From: an uncultured Verrucomicrobia subdivision 3 bacterium
Lineage (GTDB): Bacteria > Verrucomicrobiota > Verrucomicrobiia > Limisphaerales > UBA11358
Direction of reading: 5' to 3'
Length of the DNA stretch: 64,000 nucleotides
Assembly (NCBI GenBank): GCA_903917705.1
Contig: CAIXBQ010000012.1
Location: 1 to 64,000 of the forward strand
Below are positions 35,608 through 45,660 of the stretch, one piece after another. The notes under the pieces are model-generated. The model saw only the letters and a list, made by a program, of their open reading frames with translations. It ran no database searches and was not told the DNA's origin. The number at the start of each line of letters is the position of its first letter. Position 1 is the first letter of the stretch. The translations under genes and the position numbers were made by a program.

Positions 35608-37164
35608 CTAATTACGGGTGTGGCCGCTTTGGATGGCCTCCTCGAGCCGGGCGGCGAGACGCTTGACGATCTCCGGCTGGGCTTCGGCCAAATCCTTGCT
35701 TTCCGCCAGGTCGTTTTCCAAATCATACAGCTCGTGCCGGCCATCCGTCCGGGCGATCAACTTCCATTGGCCCACCCGGATCTGCTTGGCGCAGGCAGGA
35801 TGGCTGGGCACGCCGCTCTGGGTGATCACATGGTCGCGCACCGGCTGGCGGGGGTCGCGAAATACCGGCAGGAGATTCACGCTGTCCGGCGCGGCGTTGG
35901 TGGGCAACGACACCCCGGCGATGGCAGCCGCCGTGGCCAGGCAATCCACCAGGGCCACCACCTGGTCGGAAACGGCCGCCGGCGGAATCACCCCCGGCCA
36001 GCGGGCCATGAACGGAACCCGGGTGCCGCCCTCGTAGGGTGTGACTTTGAAGCCGCGCAAGGGGCCGTTCACCCGATGCCCGAATTCCTTTTCCTGCCAG
36101 GCGTATTCACCCCCCGCACCGTTGTCGCTGGCCAGAATGACCAGCGTATCATCGGCCAGCCCGAGTTCTTGCAGCGTGTCCAGCACCTGGCCGACGCACC
36201 AGTCAAACTGCTGCACCGTGTCGCCGCGCTTGCCGCACTGGCTGGTGCCGTTGAAGCGCGGATTGGGGGCCAGCGGGGCATGCACATCGTGGGTGGCAAA
36301 GTAGAGGAAGAAGGGTTTGCTCCGGTTCGTCCGGATGAACGCCAGGGCCTTGCTGGTAAGGGTGTCCGCCAGTGAATCGTCCTGCCAGAGCGCCGCACGC
36401 CCCCCGGTCATGAAGCCGATGCGGCAGATGCCGTTGATGATGGTGCCGGCGCGGATCTCATCCTCGCCCCGGTGCGTGGGACGCACCAGCTCAAGATGCG
36501 TTTTCGCCGTCGGACTGTCGCCCAGGTTGGCTTTGAAACTCAGGTGGATCGGGTCGTTGGTATCCAGATTGACCACCCGGTGGTTCTCGACATAGACGCA
36601 CGGGACGCGGTCGCCGGTGGCGGGAACCAGGAACGAATAATCGAAGCCGAGCGTGCGCGGGCCGGCATCGATTTCGTGATTATAATCCGTCGGCCCCCCG
36701 CTGCCCAAGCCAAGATGCCACTTGCCGACCACCGCCGTCTGGTATCCCGCCTGCTTAAGGACCGAGGCGATGGTGGGCATATTGGTGGAAATGCACAGCG
36801 GGGCGTCGCCCGGTAGTATATGGGTGCCCGCCCGGCGCCACGCGTATTGGCCGGTCACCAAGGCATAGCGCGTGGGGGTGCACGTGGCCCCGGTGGCGTA
36901 ACCGGAGGTGAACCGCACGCCCTGGGAAGCAATCTGGTCCACGTGCGGCGTTTTGATTTTGGTTGCACCGTAGCAGCCAAAATCGCCGTAGCCGAAGTCG
37001 TCGCCCAAGATGATGACGATATTCGGCTTCGCTTTTTCGGCGGCCCCGACCGCGGATTCACCGCCCCCCAGCCAAACCAGCATCGCCGCCAGCCCCGTCG
37101 TGAGGTATCCAAAACCGGCCATCATCGGCCGGGCCTTTGCCAAGAATAAGATTGATAATTTCAT
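35608..37164 (-). CDS. Secreted arylsulfatase-family protein (sulfatase 4)
   Basis: A 518-residue arylsulfatase A-like protein. The signal region ends at about residue 41 (AVGAAEK). KPNIVIILGDDFGYGDFGCY holds the metal-binding Asp pair, and CTPTRYALVTG holds the formylglycine Cys95 (CxPxR satisfied with Thr). VVGKWHLGLG and LASDNGAGGEYAW are further family landmarks. It is the first gene of the degradation block after the giant repeat protein; the 168 bases upstream contain a hairpin and might carry a promoter. It probably works with the GH20 enzyme, removing sulfate from N-acetylhexosamine or neighbouring sugars. Confidence 0.94.
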   Translation of the reverse strand: MKLSILFLAKARPMMAGFGYLTTGLAAMLVWLGGGESAVGAAEKAKPNIVIILGDDFGYGDFGCYGATKIKTPHVDQIASQGVRFTSGYATGATCTPTRYALVTGQYAWRRAGTHILPGDAPLCISTNMPTIASVLKQAGYQTAVVGKWHLGLGSGGPTDYNHEIDAGPRTLGFDYSFLVPATGDRVPCVYVENHRVVNLDTNDPIHLSFKANLGDSPTAKTHLELVRPTHRGEDEIRAGTIINGICRIGFMTGGRAALWQDDSLADTLTSKALAFIRTNRSKPFFLYFATHDVHAPLAPNPRFNGTSQCGKRGDTVQQFDWCVGQVLDTLQELGLADDTLVILASDNGAGGEYAWQEKEFGHRVNGPLRGFKVTPYEGGTRVPFMARWPGVIPPAAVSDQVVALVDCLATAAAIAGVSLPTNAAPDSVNLLPVFRDPRQPVRDHVITQSGVPSHPACAKQIRVGQWKLIARTDGRHELYDLENDLAESKDLAEAQPEIVKRLAARLEEAIQSGHTRN

Positions 37165-37286
37165 TTATGATTACTGACGCCGGGTTGCATTTTCCCATAA
37201 GCGGCGCCCCGACCACGGCCGGCGCAGCGGCAAAGTCTAAGCGGCAGCCGGAACCGTGGCCAGCCGGCTGACCCGCGCGGGTTTAT

Positions 37287-37319
37287 CCGGGCCGGGAAAG
37301 AGCCGTCTTCCCGGCCCGG
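37287..37319 (-). terminator. Strong hairpin after the giant PATR gene, without U-tract
   Basis: A GC-rich near-perfect stem (CCGGGCCGGGAA-A-GA against TCTTCCCGGCCCGG, 4-base loop GCCG) lies 14 bases past the stop of the gene at 37333. On the minus strand it is followed by ATAAACCC, so it lacks a uridine tract. It may stabilise the 3' end, or attenuate transcription between the surface protein genes and the degradation genes. Confidence 0.5.
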
Positions 37320-37332
37320 CTGCCACCGTGCT

Positions 37333-40300
37333 TTACGGCGCGGTGATGAGATAGAACTGCTGTGATTGATTCGTTGCGGTTGAATCTGTGAACGTCACCG
37401 GACCGGCCCCAAACAGGCCGGTGGCCAACACCGACCAGCTTGCCCGCGGCGTGGTCAGGTTCGTGCTGGCGATGACCTTGTAGGTCTCGCCCGCCGGACC
37501 ACTGAAGGTCAACTGGAAGCCGCCGCCGCCCAGGGTGAGGCTGCCGCCCACAGTCGGCGCCACCAGCGCGTTCACGGTCAAGGTCCCCAGCGCCGACGTG
37601 CCGCCAACTCCGTTGGTGACCGCCACGGTATAGTTCCCGGACTGGGTTGTGGCCAGGTTGGTCAGCGTCAGCGTGGCGTTCGTGCCGCCGGCGATGACAT
37701 TGGTGTGGTTGTCATACCACTGATAAGTGAACGGCGCGGTGCCGGCCGTGACATTCGCCGTGAACAACACCGGGCTCATCGCAAACACATTCGTGCCGGC
37801 CGGGGTGACATTCACCACGGGCGGCACGCCCACAGAGGTGACGGCGAGTTTCACAGCGGAGCCGGTGTTGAGCAGGTTGGCCGTCACGCCCGACGGCAGC
37901 GTGCCCAGCTGAAGGCCGGCGAAGCCGTTGGTGCCGCCAATCGAACCCGTGTAAGTGATCAGCGTATTCGTGCCGACCACAAAGCTGCCGTCAAGGAGGT
38001 TGACGATGTTGGTGCCGTTCACGTTGAGCGTCATAGCCGCAATCGTGCCACCGGCCGCAATCTTAAAGCTACTGTAAGTCACCACATTGGAGGTGTTGCC
38101 CAAATTCAAGGTGGGGACGGTCAGGGTGTTGGCATAATTCGCGTCGCCGCCCTGGATGATGCCGCCAGCCTGAAGGGTGACGGTTCCGCCCACCATGCCT
38201 GATCCACCAAAGGTTGCATTGGGGCCCACGGTCACAGGGGAATTCGCCGTGGAGCCATTGACCAGCAATGTACCGGCGTTCACCGTGGTGCCGCTGGTGT
38301 AGCCGTTGATGCCGGCGAGGGTCCAGGTGCCGATGCCGTCTTTGGTCAGGCCAAAGGCTGCGGCGTTGGTGCCGTTCGTGACCGAGCCGCTGATATAGCC
38401 GTTGCCAATGCCGCCCAGATCCACCTGCCGGGATGTGTTGGTCGAGCTAATGATTCCCGAAAGAATCAGCAAACCGGCATCCGACTGGAGAAGGATCCCA
38501 TTGCCGCCGGTCGACGGTACCTTCAAGTCGCTGAGAATCGTGTTCGTGCCGGAAACATTCTCGATTTGGGGCAACCCTCCGCCCCCAAACGTGTTCTCAG
38601 ATTTGAAGGTAGTGAAGGTGTTTGTAATGGTGTTCACCCCGGTCATCGCCAGTTGCAGTGTGCCGCTGCCCGTGCCTGAGCTGTTGACCGTGATCGAACC
38701 GGTTCCCATCGCGCCCGGACTCGTGACCTGCACGACACCGCCGTTGTTCTGGATAATCAGGCCCCCCGCGAAAGTGCTGTTGGTAGCGGTCAGCACCGTT
38801 GTGCCGGCATATTGCTTGTAAAGAGTCGCACCCCCGCTGATCGCGCCTGTGATCACGCACGTCATGTTGGTGGGCGGGTTAAGCTGCAACAGCAGGCCGG
38901 AACCGGAGCTTACATTGCCCGGCAGCGAGCCGTTGTAGCTATTGCCGTCGCCAACGCACAAAGTACCGCTATTGAAATACGTTCCGCCGGAATAGGAGTT
39001 GTTCGTGCTCAACAAGTAAACGGTGGAAGATCCGTTAATCGTGAGACCGCCCGTCCCGCTGATCTGGCCTTTGTAGGAAGGACCAGATGAACCACCGCCC
39101 AAGGTTAGCATATTGCCATTATTATTGATGTTACCAGCGACCGTCCACGAGACGGCGTTGGAAATCGTGCTGGGAGCCGTCAGGGTGATATTTCCCTGCT
39201 GAACTGAACTGGCGGCACTGTAGCTGCCCATCACGCCGCCGTTCAGGGTCACGGGCAGGGTGTTGGTCATGACGCCATACAGGTAGAGCGCAGCACCCGG
39301 TTCCACGGTGAACGAGCCGCTCCCGGTCGTCGCGCCGCGCGCCATGGCCAGTGTGCCCTGGCCGACGTCAATCAGGCCGTTGTTTGCCAAAGTGCCATCC
39401 ACTTCCAGATAAACAAAATTACCGTTGGTTTTGGTCAGCGTTGCGGTGCTGGCGACGGACACCGTCGCGCTCGGAGCAGAAACGGCACGCACATCAAATT
39501 CATAGACGCCGCCGATGTAGCTGTTCGCATTCACCGTCAGGTTGCTCAATGCACTCCCCTGTGCCGCGCCGTTGTTGACCAGCCAGCCGCCGTTCAAGAT
39601 GACCTTGGCGGAGCCGGTAAGGTTGACCCCGTTGATATCCAGCGTGCCACCGCTGTTGACAGTCGCGCCCGCGCCGCCAGCCGCGCCGAGGGCGGTGGTG
39701 CTGCCCGCCAGCACGATCCCGTTGTTGATGGTGGTGGGCCCGGTGTAGGCGTTCGCCCCGGAGAGCGTGACCGCACCGGCTCCCGACTGGACGACGCTGC
39801 CGGTGCCGCTGATGTTGTTGGCAACGGTTGGGGCGTCGGGACGGTTGAGGGTTAACTGGCTGTTGTTGACGATGTCGCCCGTGACACTGCCGCTGGAGGA
39901 CACGCCATCGCCAATCTGCAACGCGCCGCCCTGCACCGTCGCGCCCGATACGAACGCCGGGTCCGCCGTAACAATCAGCGTACCGTTGCTGACCACCGTG
40001 CCGCCGGAATAGGTGTTGGCCGTGGCCAGCGTCAGGTCGCCCGTGCCGCTCTTGACCAGGCTCGTCGAGCCGGCAATGCTGCCGCCGCCGCTGAAGGTGT
40101 AATTCTGCGACGCATTCACGATGATGCTGTTGGGCAGCAGGGGGGCCGTCAGGTTGATGGCGGGGGTGTTCGAGCCACTGTCATTGAACAGCACATAGTC
40201 GCCGCTGTAAAAAGTGTCGGGGCTGCCGGAGTTCGACCAGTTTATGGTGGTCGCCAGATCCCAGACGTTGCCGCTCCCGTCGCCCTGCCAGGTTAGCGTT

Positions 40301-43300
40301 CCAGGAACGCCACCGGTGCCGACCGTGATCGTAATGTTGGTGGTTCCGACATTGAGCGTCACATTGCGATAATCCTTGTCCAGCGCGAAACTGCCGGTGT
40401 TGTTAAACGCGTTGGGGCTGCTGACCAGCGTGTAGGTGCCGGGAGCCGTGAAGCCTGAGAGGAAGGTCAGCGAAATGTAGGTCGGTGCGCCGGCGTTATT
40501 CAGTGTTCCCGCCACATAGAGTTGACTGTTGGGGCTGGAGATGTTTGCTCCCAGACCCAAGGTGAGCGTCCCGCCGTTGAGCGTCAGGTCGTTGTTGAGC
40601 GTGAGTGTGCCCGCCGCCCCGGCGCTCCCGGGGGTGATGAATGAGCCCGTTGACATGTTAACGCTGCCGTTGACTACGCCCGCGCCACCCACCGTCTGGC
40701 CGGAACTCAAGGTATAACCGCCTCCCAGCGGGGAAACATCAAACACCGCATTGGTGGACACCGAGACCAGACGATTCGCCAGCGAACCGCTTAATGACAG
40801 GGTGCCGTTGTTGACATAGACTGGGCCGGTGGCAGTGTTGGCCCCAGCCAGCACCAACATGCCCAGACCGGTCATGGTCAGGCTCCCGCTGCCGGCGACG
40901 ATAGTTGATGAGTCAAATGTGTTCGTCGTGCCGATGTCAAGTTGCGCCGTGGGTGTTCCACTGATGCCCAGGTTAAAGGTCGCTCCAGACGCGGTCAGGT
41001 TGGTGCCGGGATAATTTTGAATCGTGCCGCCGTTCCAATTAATGGTGCGCGTCGCCGTGCCGGCTCCAGGCTGAATCGTCTGGGCCTGCAGCGTCGCGCC
41101 ATTGAACATGTTCACGATGGCGCTGACCGTTCCGGTGAAATTCTGCTGATCGCCCATCGTCAGCGCCCCCACCAGCACGGTCCCGCCATTGATATTCAAA
41201 ACGCCCGTCTCGGAGCCGCCGGAAGCGTCGCTTCCCAGCCGCTGGCCGAGGATGATGTTGGTGGCATCCAGCAAACCGCCGCCCATGACCAGGGTGCCGA
41301 CCGAACCGATGTTGCCGCCGGAGCCAAAACCGCTCTCGCCGAGCAGGGCCGTGCCGATGTAGGCATCCAGCACCGCGACCCCGCTGACGCCGTTGACCAG
41401 GTTCAGCGTGCCGATTGCCGGTGTGTAATTGCTGTTGTCAAATGCGCCGAGATTCAGCCTGGCCCGCGACACGCCATCCGCCGCCCGTATTTTCAGCGTC
41501 GGACTGGCTAATCCGCTTAGGAAATAGACGTTTCCATAGGCCTGACTGTTGCCAATTGTGAGAGTATTGGCGTTAATAGTGTTGGCCTGGCCCATATATA
41601 GATTGCCGGCGTTTTCGCTGCTGGCAGCGGAAACATTTCTTCCCGCGAGAGCCACGCCGAAGGTGGCGGCGGTGATGGTGTTGGTTTTGGCCAGCGTGAG
41701 GGTACCGGTGGAAATGCCGCTCACGCCCGTCAAGCGACCGCCGACGGCAAAAGTCAAAGCCGGCCCGCTATACACCATCGTTTCCAACCCGGACAGGTCG
41801 AGCGTCTGCGCGTTGTTCGCGGCGGACGAGCCCAGTTGGAAGTTTTGGGCGCCCAGATTGAGCGTACCGCCGGCCCCCGCGTTGGTGGCCGTGATTCCAT
41901 CTGCGAGCGTCAAGTTGCCGAGCGTCTGGCTGACGCCGGCCAGGGAAAGAATACCCGCGCTGGAAAAGTTGACCGTACCCGCCGGCAGCCGGTTGTTGCC
42001 GCCGCTCAATGCCAGCGTGCCGCCGCTGATGGTCGTGGCGCCGGTGTAATCATTGGCCGTGGCCAGGTACAGTGTTCCAGTGCCGCTTTTGGTGAGGCTG
42101 GCGCTGCCACTTACTTTGCCGGTGCCGCTGAAGGTGTAGTTATTGGTCGAGTTCACGGTCACGCTGGCCGGAGTCAGGATCGTGGTCAGATTGATCGCAG
42201 GTGCGTTGGACCCGGTGTTGTCAAAGATCACGCTATCCGACGGGTAGAAGATGGTGGAGTTGCTGCTGTAAAGCCAGTTGGCCGTGGCCGCCACGTCCCA
42301 GGCGTTGGCCGTTCCGTCGCCCTTCCACGTCAGGTTAAAGGATGAGCCGCCGGCGCCGACCACCAGCGTCAGGGTCGTACCATTGTTGACCAGCGTGACA
42401 TTGCGATACGGATAAGTCGTGCGGTCCAGCGCAAACGTCCCGCCGCCGGTGATGCCCGACCCGGTGGTGATCAGGGTGTAAGCGCCCGCGCTCAGGCTGC
42501 CGCTGAGATAATTCAGCGAAACCAGGTTGTTGCCGGTGACCGTCAATCCGCCGGCAATCACGATCTGGTCATTGCCGCTGTTGGTGGCCGAGCTCAAATC
42601 GAAGATATTCGTGCAATTGGCAAACGTGGCCGAGTTGGCGAAAGTCAGCGTTCCGGCCGCGCCCGCGCCGCCGGGAATCACCCGACCATGGGCATTGATT
42701 GAGAGATTCCCTTTGACTGCGCCGGAGCCGCTCAGCGTCTGTCCTGCGCCCAAAGAAACGCCGCCGCCGGTGACATCCAGCGTCGCGCCGGAAGCCACGC
42801 TGACCACCGGTGTGTTGGGCAGCGCGCCGTTGGCCCCCAGGATCAGCGTGCCGCTGCTGATGGTGGTGTTGCCGCTGTAATTGTTGGTGCCGTTCAAGGT
42901 CACATTCGTGGTGCCTTGTACCGTGAGGGAATAGGCGCCGTAGATGCCGTTTGTGTCCGCCGTCGTCAGAAGGTAGGGAATTGCCTGGTTCTGGAAGGTC
43001 ACATTGCACCCGGTCACGCCCGAGGCTGTGATCGTGATATTGCTGCGCAACACCGCCGTCCCGGTAATGGACTTGTCGGCAAAGAAGACATTGGTGCCTG
43101 CCGCCTTCACGGTGCCATAATTCATCCCGCTAAAATTCGCCGAGGTGGTGTCGCCGTTCGCCCAGTTTCCGTCCGTGGTGCCGCTCCAATATCCCGTCCC
43201 GTCCCGCAGTTGGATGAGATTCACCTGGGGAACGTGTTTGACGGAAGCCGCCGTGACCGGAGCCACCATGTTGAATGGCTGGATGGTCGCGTCGGCGGTA

Positions 43301-43887
43301 AAGGTCCCGATGGTATAATGTCCCACGCCGCCCGCCGCGTTCACCGAGTTGAACGCGAGCGAAACAGTGTTGCCGCTCCCCCCGTCGCTCACATTGTTGG
43401 TGCGCGGCTCGCTCGCCCGCGGGTCGCTGGACCAGACCTGGACCGCATACTGGCGGCCGATGATCAAATTGGTCAGCGTCACCGTCCCCGTGGTCGAAGC
43501 AGAGGCGCTGCTCGGTGGCCCATAAATCGATCCCTTGAGAAGATTGGTATAGACCGCCGGGAGCGCGGAAAAAGGCGCTGTGCTGGAGTAAAAGGCCGAA
43601 GCATTGACAGAGCCAAAGCCGGAGAAGTTGAGATAGGTGCCCACCGCGCCGCCAGTGGCGCTGGCGGCGGTGAAGGCGACGCCGTTGAGCGTGCCGGCTG
43701 TGCCAAACGTGTAAGCGGCCAACCCGGTGCCGCCGAGGCTTACGTCGCTGGCCGCCGAACAAGTGCCCGGCGCGCTGAACGTGATGGTGGCCGCCGGGGC
43801 GGACCCGCCGCCCAGCAGGAGGGTGAAAGCGAGCAACCCCGCCGCGAGGGCGGACTGCCGGTTCAGGGGATTTGCTGTTTTATTCAT
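37333..43887 (-). CDS. Giant autotransporter-associated beta-strand repeat (PATR) surface protein 1
   Basis: A 2184-residue secreted protein. The signal peptide covers about residues 1-33 (ending GGGSAPAAT). At least eight PATR-type repeats of the form G(T/A)..L..AN.Y(T/S)G.T.I..GTL.L are seen, for example SGTGTLYLATANDYTGATTI and SGAGAVTLSGANAYTGPTTI, predicting a long parallel beta-helix. A longer unit beginning with W(K/Q)GDG and ending with YTFSG occurs twice. The C-terminal end has an Ig-like domain (about 2020-2100: YQWYDNHTNVI, SGNYTVAVTN) and a last domain ending in QQFYLITAP. No autotransporter barrel or LPXTG/PEP-CTERM sorting signal is visible. Role: adhesion, surface coat or polysaccharide capture, inferred. 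The ATG at 43887 is chosen since longer frames overlap the prepilin gene. Confidence 0.9.
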   Translation of the reverse strand: MNKTANPLNRQSALAAGLLAFTLLLGGGSAPAATITFSAPGTCSAASDVSLGGTGLAAYTFGTAGTLNGVAFTAASATGGAVGTYLNFSGFGSVNASAFYSSTAPFSALPAVYTNLLKGSIYGPPSSASASTTGTVTLTNLIIGRQYAVQVWSSDPRASEPRTNNVSDGGSGNTVSLAFNSVNAAGGVGHYTIGTFTADATIQPFNMVAPVTAASVKHVPQVNLIQLRDGTGYWSGTTDGNWANGDTTSANFSGMNYGTVKAAGTNVFFADKSITGTAVLRSNITITASGVTGCNVTFQNQAIPYLLTTADTNGIYGAYSLTVQGTTNVTLNGTNNYSGNTTISSGTLILGANGALPNTPVVSVASGATLDVTGGGVSLGAGQTLSGSGAVKGNLSINAHGRVIPGGAGAAGTLTFANSATFANCTNIFDLSSATNSGNDQIVIAGGLTVTGNNLVSLNYLSGSLSAGAYTLITTGSGITGGGTFALDRTTYPYRNVTLVNNGTTLTLVVGAGGSSFNLTWKGDGTANAWDVAATANWLYSSNSTIFYPSDSVIFDNTGSNAPAINLTTILTPASVTVNSTNNYTFSGTGKVSGSASLTKSGTGTLYLATANDYTGATTISGGTLALSGGNNRLPAGTVNFSSAGILSLAGVSQTLGNLTLADGITATNAGAGGTLNLGAQNFQLGSSAANNAQTLDLSGLETMVYSGPALTFAVGGRLTGVSGISTGTLTLAKTNTITAATFGVALAGRNVSAASSENAGNLYMGQANTINANTLTIGNSQAYGNVYFLSGLASPTLKIRAADGVSRARLNLGAFDNSNYTPAIGTLNLVNGVSGVAVLDAYIGTALLGESGFGSGGNIGSVGTLVMGGGLLDATNIILGQRLGSDASGGSETGVLNINGGTVLVGALTMGDQQNFTGTVSAIVNMFNGATLQAQTIQPGAGTATRTINWNGGTIQNYPGTNLTASGATFNLGISGTPTAQLDIGTTNTFDSSTIVAGSGSLTMTGLGMLVLAGANTATGPVYVNNGTLSLSGSLANRLVSVSTNAVFDVSPLGGGYTLSSGQTVGGAGVVNGSVNMSTGSFITPGSAGAAGTLTLNNDLTLNGGTLTLGLGANISSPNSQLYVAGTLNNAGAPTYISLTFLSGFTAPGTYTLVSSPNAFNNTGSFALDKDYRNVTLNVGTTNITITVGTGGVPGTLTWQGDGSGNVWDLATTINWSNSGSPDTFYSGDYVLFNDSGSNTPAINLTAPLLPNSIIVNASQNYTFSGGGSIAGSTSLVKSGTGDLTLATANTYSGGTVVSNGTLIVTADPAFVSGATVQGGALQIGDGVSSSGSVTGDIVNNSQLTLNRPDAPTVANNISGTGSVVQSGAGAVTLSGANAYTGPTTINNGIVLAGSTTALGAAGGAGATVNSGGTLDINGVNLTGSAKVILNGGWLVNNGAAQGSALSNLTVNANSYIGGVYEFDVRAVSAPSATVSVASTATLTKTNGNFVYLEVDGTLANNGLIDVGQGTLAMARGATTGSGSFTVEPGAALYLYGVMTNTLPVTLNGGVMGSYSAASSVQQGNITLTAPSTISNAVSWTVAGNINNNGNMLTLGGGSSGPSYKGQISGTGGLTINGSSTVYLLSTNNSYSGGTYFNSGTLCVGDGNSYNGSLPGNVSSGSGLLLQLNPPTNMTCVITGAISGGATLYKQYAGTTVLTATNSTFAGGLIIQNNGGVVQVTSPGAMGTGSITVNSSGTGSGTLQLAMTGVNTITNTFTTFKSENTFGGGGLPQIENVSGTNTILSDLKVPSTGGNGILLQSDAGLLILSGIISSTNTSRQVDLGGIGNGYISGSVTNGTNAAAFGLTKDGIGTWTLAGINGYTSGTTVNAGTLLVNGSTANSPVTVGPNATFGGSGMVGGTVTLQAGGIIQGGDANYANTLTVPTLNLGNTSNVVTYSSFKIAAGGTIAAMTLNVNGTNIVNLLDGSFVVGTNTLITYTGSIGGTNGFAGLQLGTLPSGVTANLLNTGSAVKLAVTSVGVPPVVNVTPAGTNVFAMSPVLFTANVTAGTAPFTYQWYDNHTNVIAGGTNATLTLTNLATTQSGNYTVAVTNGVGGTSALGTLTVNALVAPTVGGSLTLGGGGFQLTFSGPAGETYKVIASTNLTTPRASWSVLATGLFGAGPVTFTDSTATNQSQQFYLITAP

Positions 43888-43946
43888 GTTGTTCGTTGGT
43901 TGGTTTATTGGTTGGCTAACTGAAATTTGGAATATTTCGGGTTGGT

Positions 43947-44723
43947 TCATGGTTTGGCGGCCAGTCCGGCAAGGCTGGCCGTTGGGATTGTGCTGGTATC
44001 CTCCTGATAAAAATAGGCGATGCGGGCGCCGCCGGTGTTCCATGTGTGCAGATAATACATATCCGTGAACCGGACCCAGCGCGCCGATCCGTCACAAAAG
44101 CTCTCATTCCCGCCCGCTGGAATCATGCCGCCGTTCCGGTGCTGCGGCATGTCCATGTAGGTCTCCCGCGCCGTCCCTCCCGTCGTGTCCACCCCGCCCC
44201 AACTGCCGTTGATCTTCATCACCGTGTCCGCCGCCATGCACCAGCTGGGCTTGGACTGGCCCAATTTCACCGGACTGCACGATTTGAAGGTGCCCGCCGT
44301 ATTCATCCAGGTCGAGATGCCGCCAAAATACTGGAAGCCGATGGTCCACTGGTCATAGAACGATTCGTAAACGGGCAGTTTGGGGCGGTCCGGACAGGTC
44401 CAGACGCTGGGCGTGTTGGAGACAACCGCCAGTCCCACGGTCTTGGCCACCGAGGGCGTGATCGGATCCAGGGCGATCTGCACCAGGGCCGTGCGAACGG
44501 GAATCACCAGGTCATTATTGTCGCCCGCATACACCGTCATACCCAGGGTTAGCTGCTTGAGATTGCTCAAGCAGACGGCGCGCTTGCCTTTCTCCTTGGC
44601 CTTGGCCAAAGCCGGCAACAGCATCGCGGCCAGAATCGCGATGATGGCGATGACCACCAGCAATTCGATGAGGGTGAATGCGCGGGGCGTTTTCTTTCTG
44701 GTCCAGTCAGTCGCGGTTGTCAT
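43947..44723 (-). CDS. Prepilin-type protein (DUF1559-like) 1
   Basis: A 258-residue protein with a type IV prepilin N-terminus: [20 protein letters not shown] (residues 11-30) with Glu at the +5 position and a long hydrophobic helix. The residue before the cleavage site is Ala15 rather than the usual Gly, a variant common in this phylum. The C-terminal globular part has paired Cys, a MPQHRNGG element and a [12 protein letters not shown] end that resembles the H-x-DG feature of planctomycete/verrucomicrobial pseudopilins. It lies 59 bases upstream of the giant repeat gene and 39 bases downstream of a second prepilin gene, so it may help export or display of the repeat protein. Confidence 0.9.
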   Translation of the reverse strand: MTTATDWTRKKTPRAFTLIELLVVIAIIAILAAMLLPALAKAKEKGKRAVCLSNLKQLTLGMTVYAGDNNDLVIPVRTALVQIALDPITPSVAKTVGLAVVSNTPSVWTCPDRPKLPVYESFYDQWTIGFQYFGGISTWMNTAGTFKSCSPVKLGQSKPSWCMAADTVMKINGSWGGVDTTGGTARETYMDMPQHRNGGMIPAGGNESFCDGSARWVRFTDMYYLHTWNTGGARIAYFYQEDTSTIPTASLAGLAAKP

Positions 44724-44762
44724 GATGATTAATTGGGTTGTTCTTGGTATAGATTCAGGGCG

Positions 44763-45581
44763 TCAAATTGGCCAGGCGAGGCTCCAATAATAAGTCAGCA
44801 AATTGTTTAGTTTGGATTTTTCAGCATGTCCGTCCGCCATCGAGAGGATGATCCGGCCCGAATTATAAATGCCGCTGCCGGGTGGAACATTGCCTTTGGG
44901 GATGCTGGCGGTTCCATGCCGGGCAATGCCTATCCGCCCCAGGCCGGTGTTGCCCAGGTCATCCCCCTGATAGACATTCTGCGGCAGCGGATCCGTCGTC
45001 CGGACATAGGAGCGAAACATGATTGAATCCGAAAAGAAAGGCGTCAGCGTGGGATTGCGAATACCGGAGTCCTTGTTGAAATGCTGCGGGGGCGCATCGC
45101 CGGTCGAGTCGCCGGTGACACACCAGCCGTTCAGCGAATAGCTTCCCTGCAGCGTCAAGCCGGCACCCGTGGCGGCACTGTTCCAGGGATAATCCGCCGT
45201 GCCGCCATAACCGGATATCTGCGTATTTGGCGAAGCCCACGAACTGATCGGACTGACTGCCGGCGCCAACGGGCAGCAGCGTGACCCCTCTTGGACATTG
45301 TAGTTGACCGCCAGCCGCTCCATCCACAACGTATGGCCGGTGGCAGGGTCCACCAAGCTCATCAGAACCCCCTGATTGTCATTGTTATACATGGTGTTTG
45401 CCAAGGCAAACTGCTTGAGGTTGTTCAGACATTGGGCGTCCTTTGCCTTGCGCTTGGCCGACGCCAGCGCGGGCAGGAGCATCGCGGCAAGTATCGCAAT
45501 GATGGCGATGACCACCAGCAGCTCAATCAGGGTGAATCCTGGGAGCTGCTGCTTACCGTTCGAATCAGTCAAGGCATTCAT
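44763..45581 (-). CDS. Prepilin-type protein (DUF1559-like) 2
   Basis: A 272-residue protein with a canonical prepilin site G15|[19 protein letters not shown], then a globular domain. Features are [15 protein letters not shown] after the helix, several Cys residues, and near the end [17 protein letters not shown], the H/DG-type ending seen in this family. Likely membrane pseudopilin processed by a prepilin peptidase encoded elsewhere. It differs from the first prepilin mainly in the globular part. The 5' neighbour is a LuxR-type HTH gene, with a phased-repeat DNA segment in between. Confidence 0.9.
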   Translation of the reverse strand: MNALTDSNGKQQLPGFTLIELLVVIAIIAILAAMLLPALASAKRKAKDAQCLNNLKQFALANTMYNNDNQGVLMSLVDPATGHTLWMERLAVNYNVQEGSRCCPLAPAVSPISSWASPNTQISGYGGTADYPWNSAATGAGLTLQGSYSLNGWCVTGDSTGDAPPQHFNKDSGIRNPTLTPFFSDSIMFRSYVRTTDPLPQNVYQGDDLGNTGLGRIGIARHGTASIPKGNVPPGSGIYNSGRIILSMADGHAEKSKLNNLLTYYWSLAWPI

Positions 45582-45600
45582 AATGTGCCATATCCTTGAA

Positions 45601-45660
45601 CCATGTCGCTTTTTGGCGGTTTTTGGCGCGTTTTGGCGTGTTTTTTCAAGTTTTTTCGGC
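45601..45660. repeat. Phased 10-bp T-tract repeats (predicted bent DNA)
   Basis: Three exact-length units, TTTTGGCGGT, TTTTGGCGCG and TTTTGGCGTG, lie end to end at 45611-45640. They are followed by TTTTTTCAAG and TTTTTTCGGC and preceded by a run of five T. T-tracts therefore recur every 10-11 bp over about 50 bp, the pattern that gives intrinsic DNA curvature. The array lies upstream of the prepilin gene 2 and runs into the 3' end of the LuxR-type gene. Confidence 0.8.
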
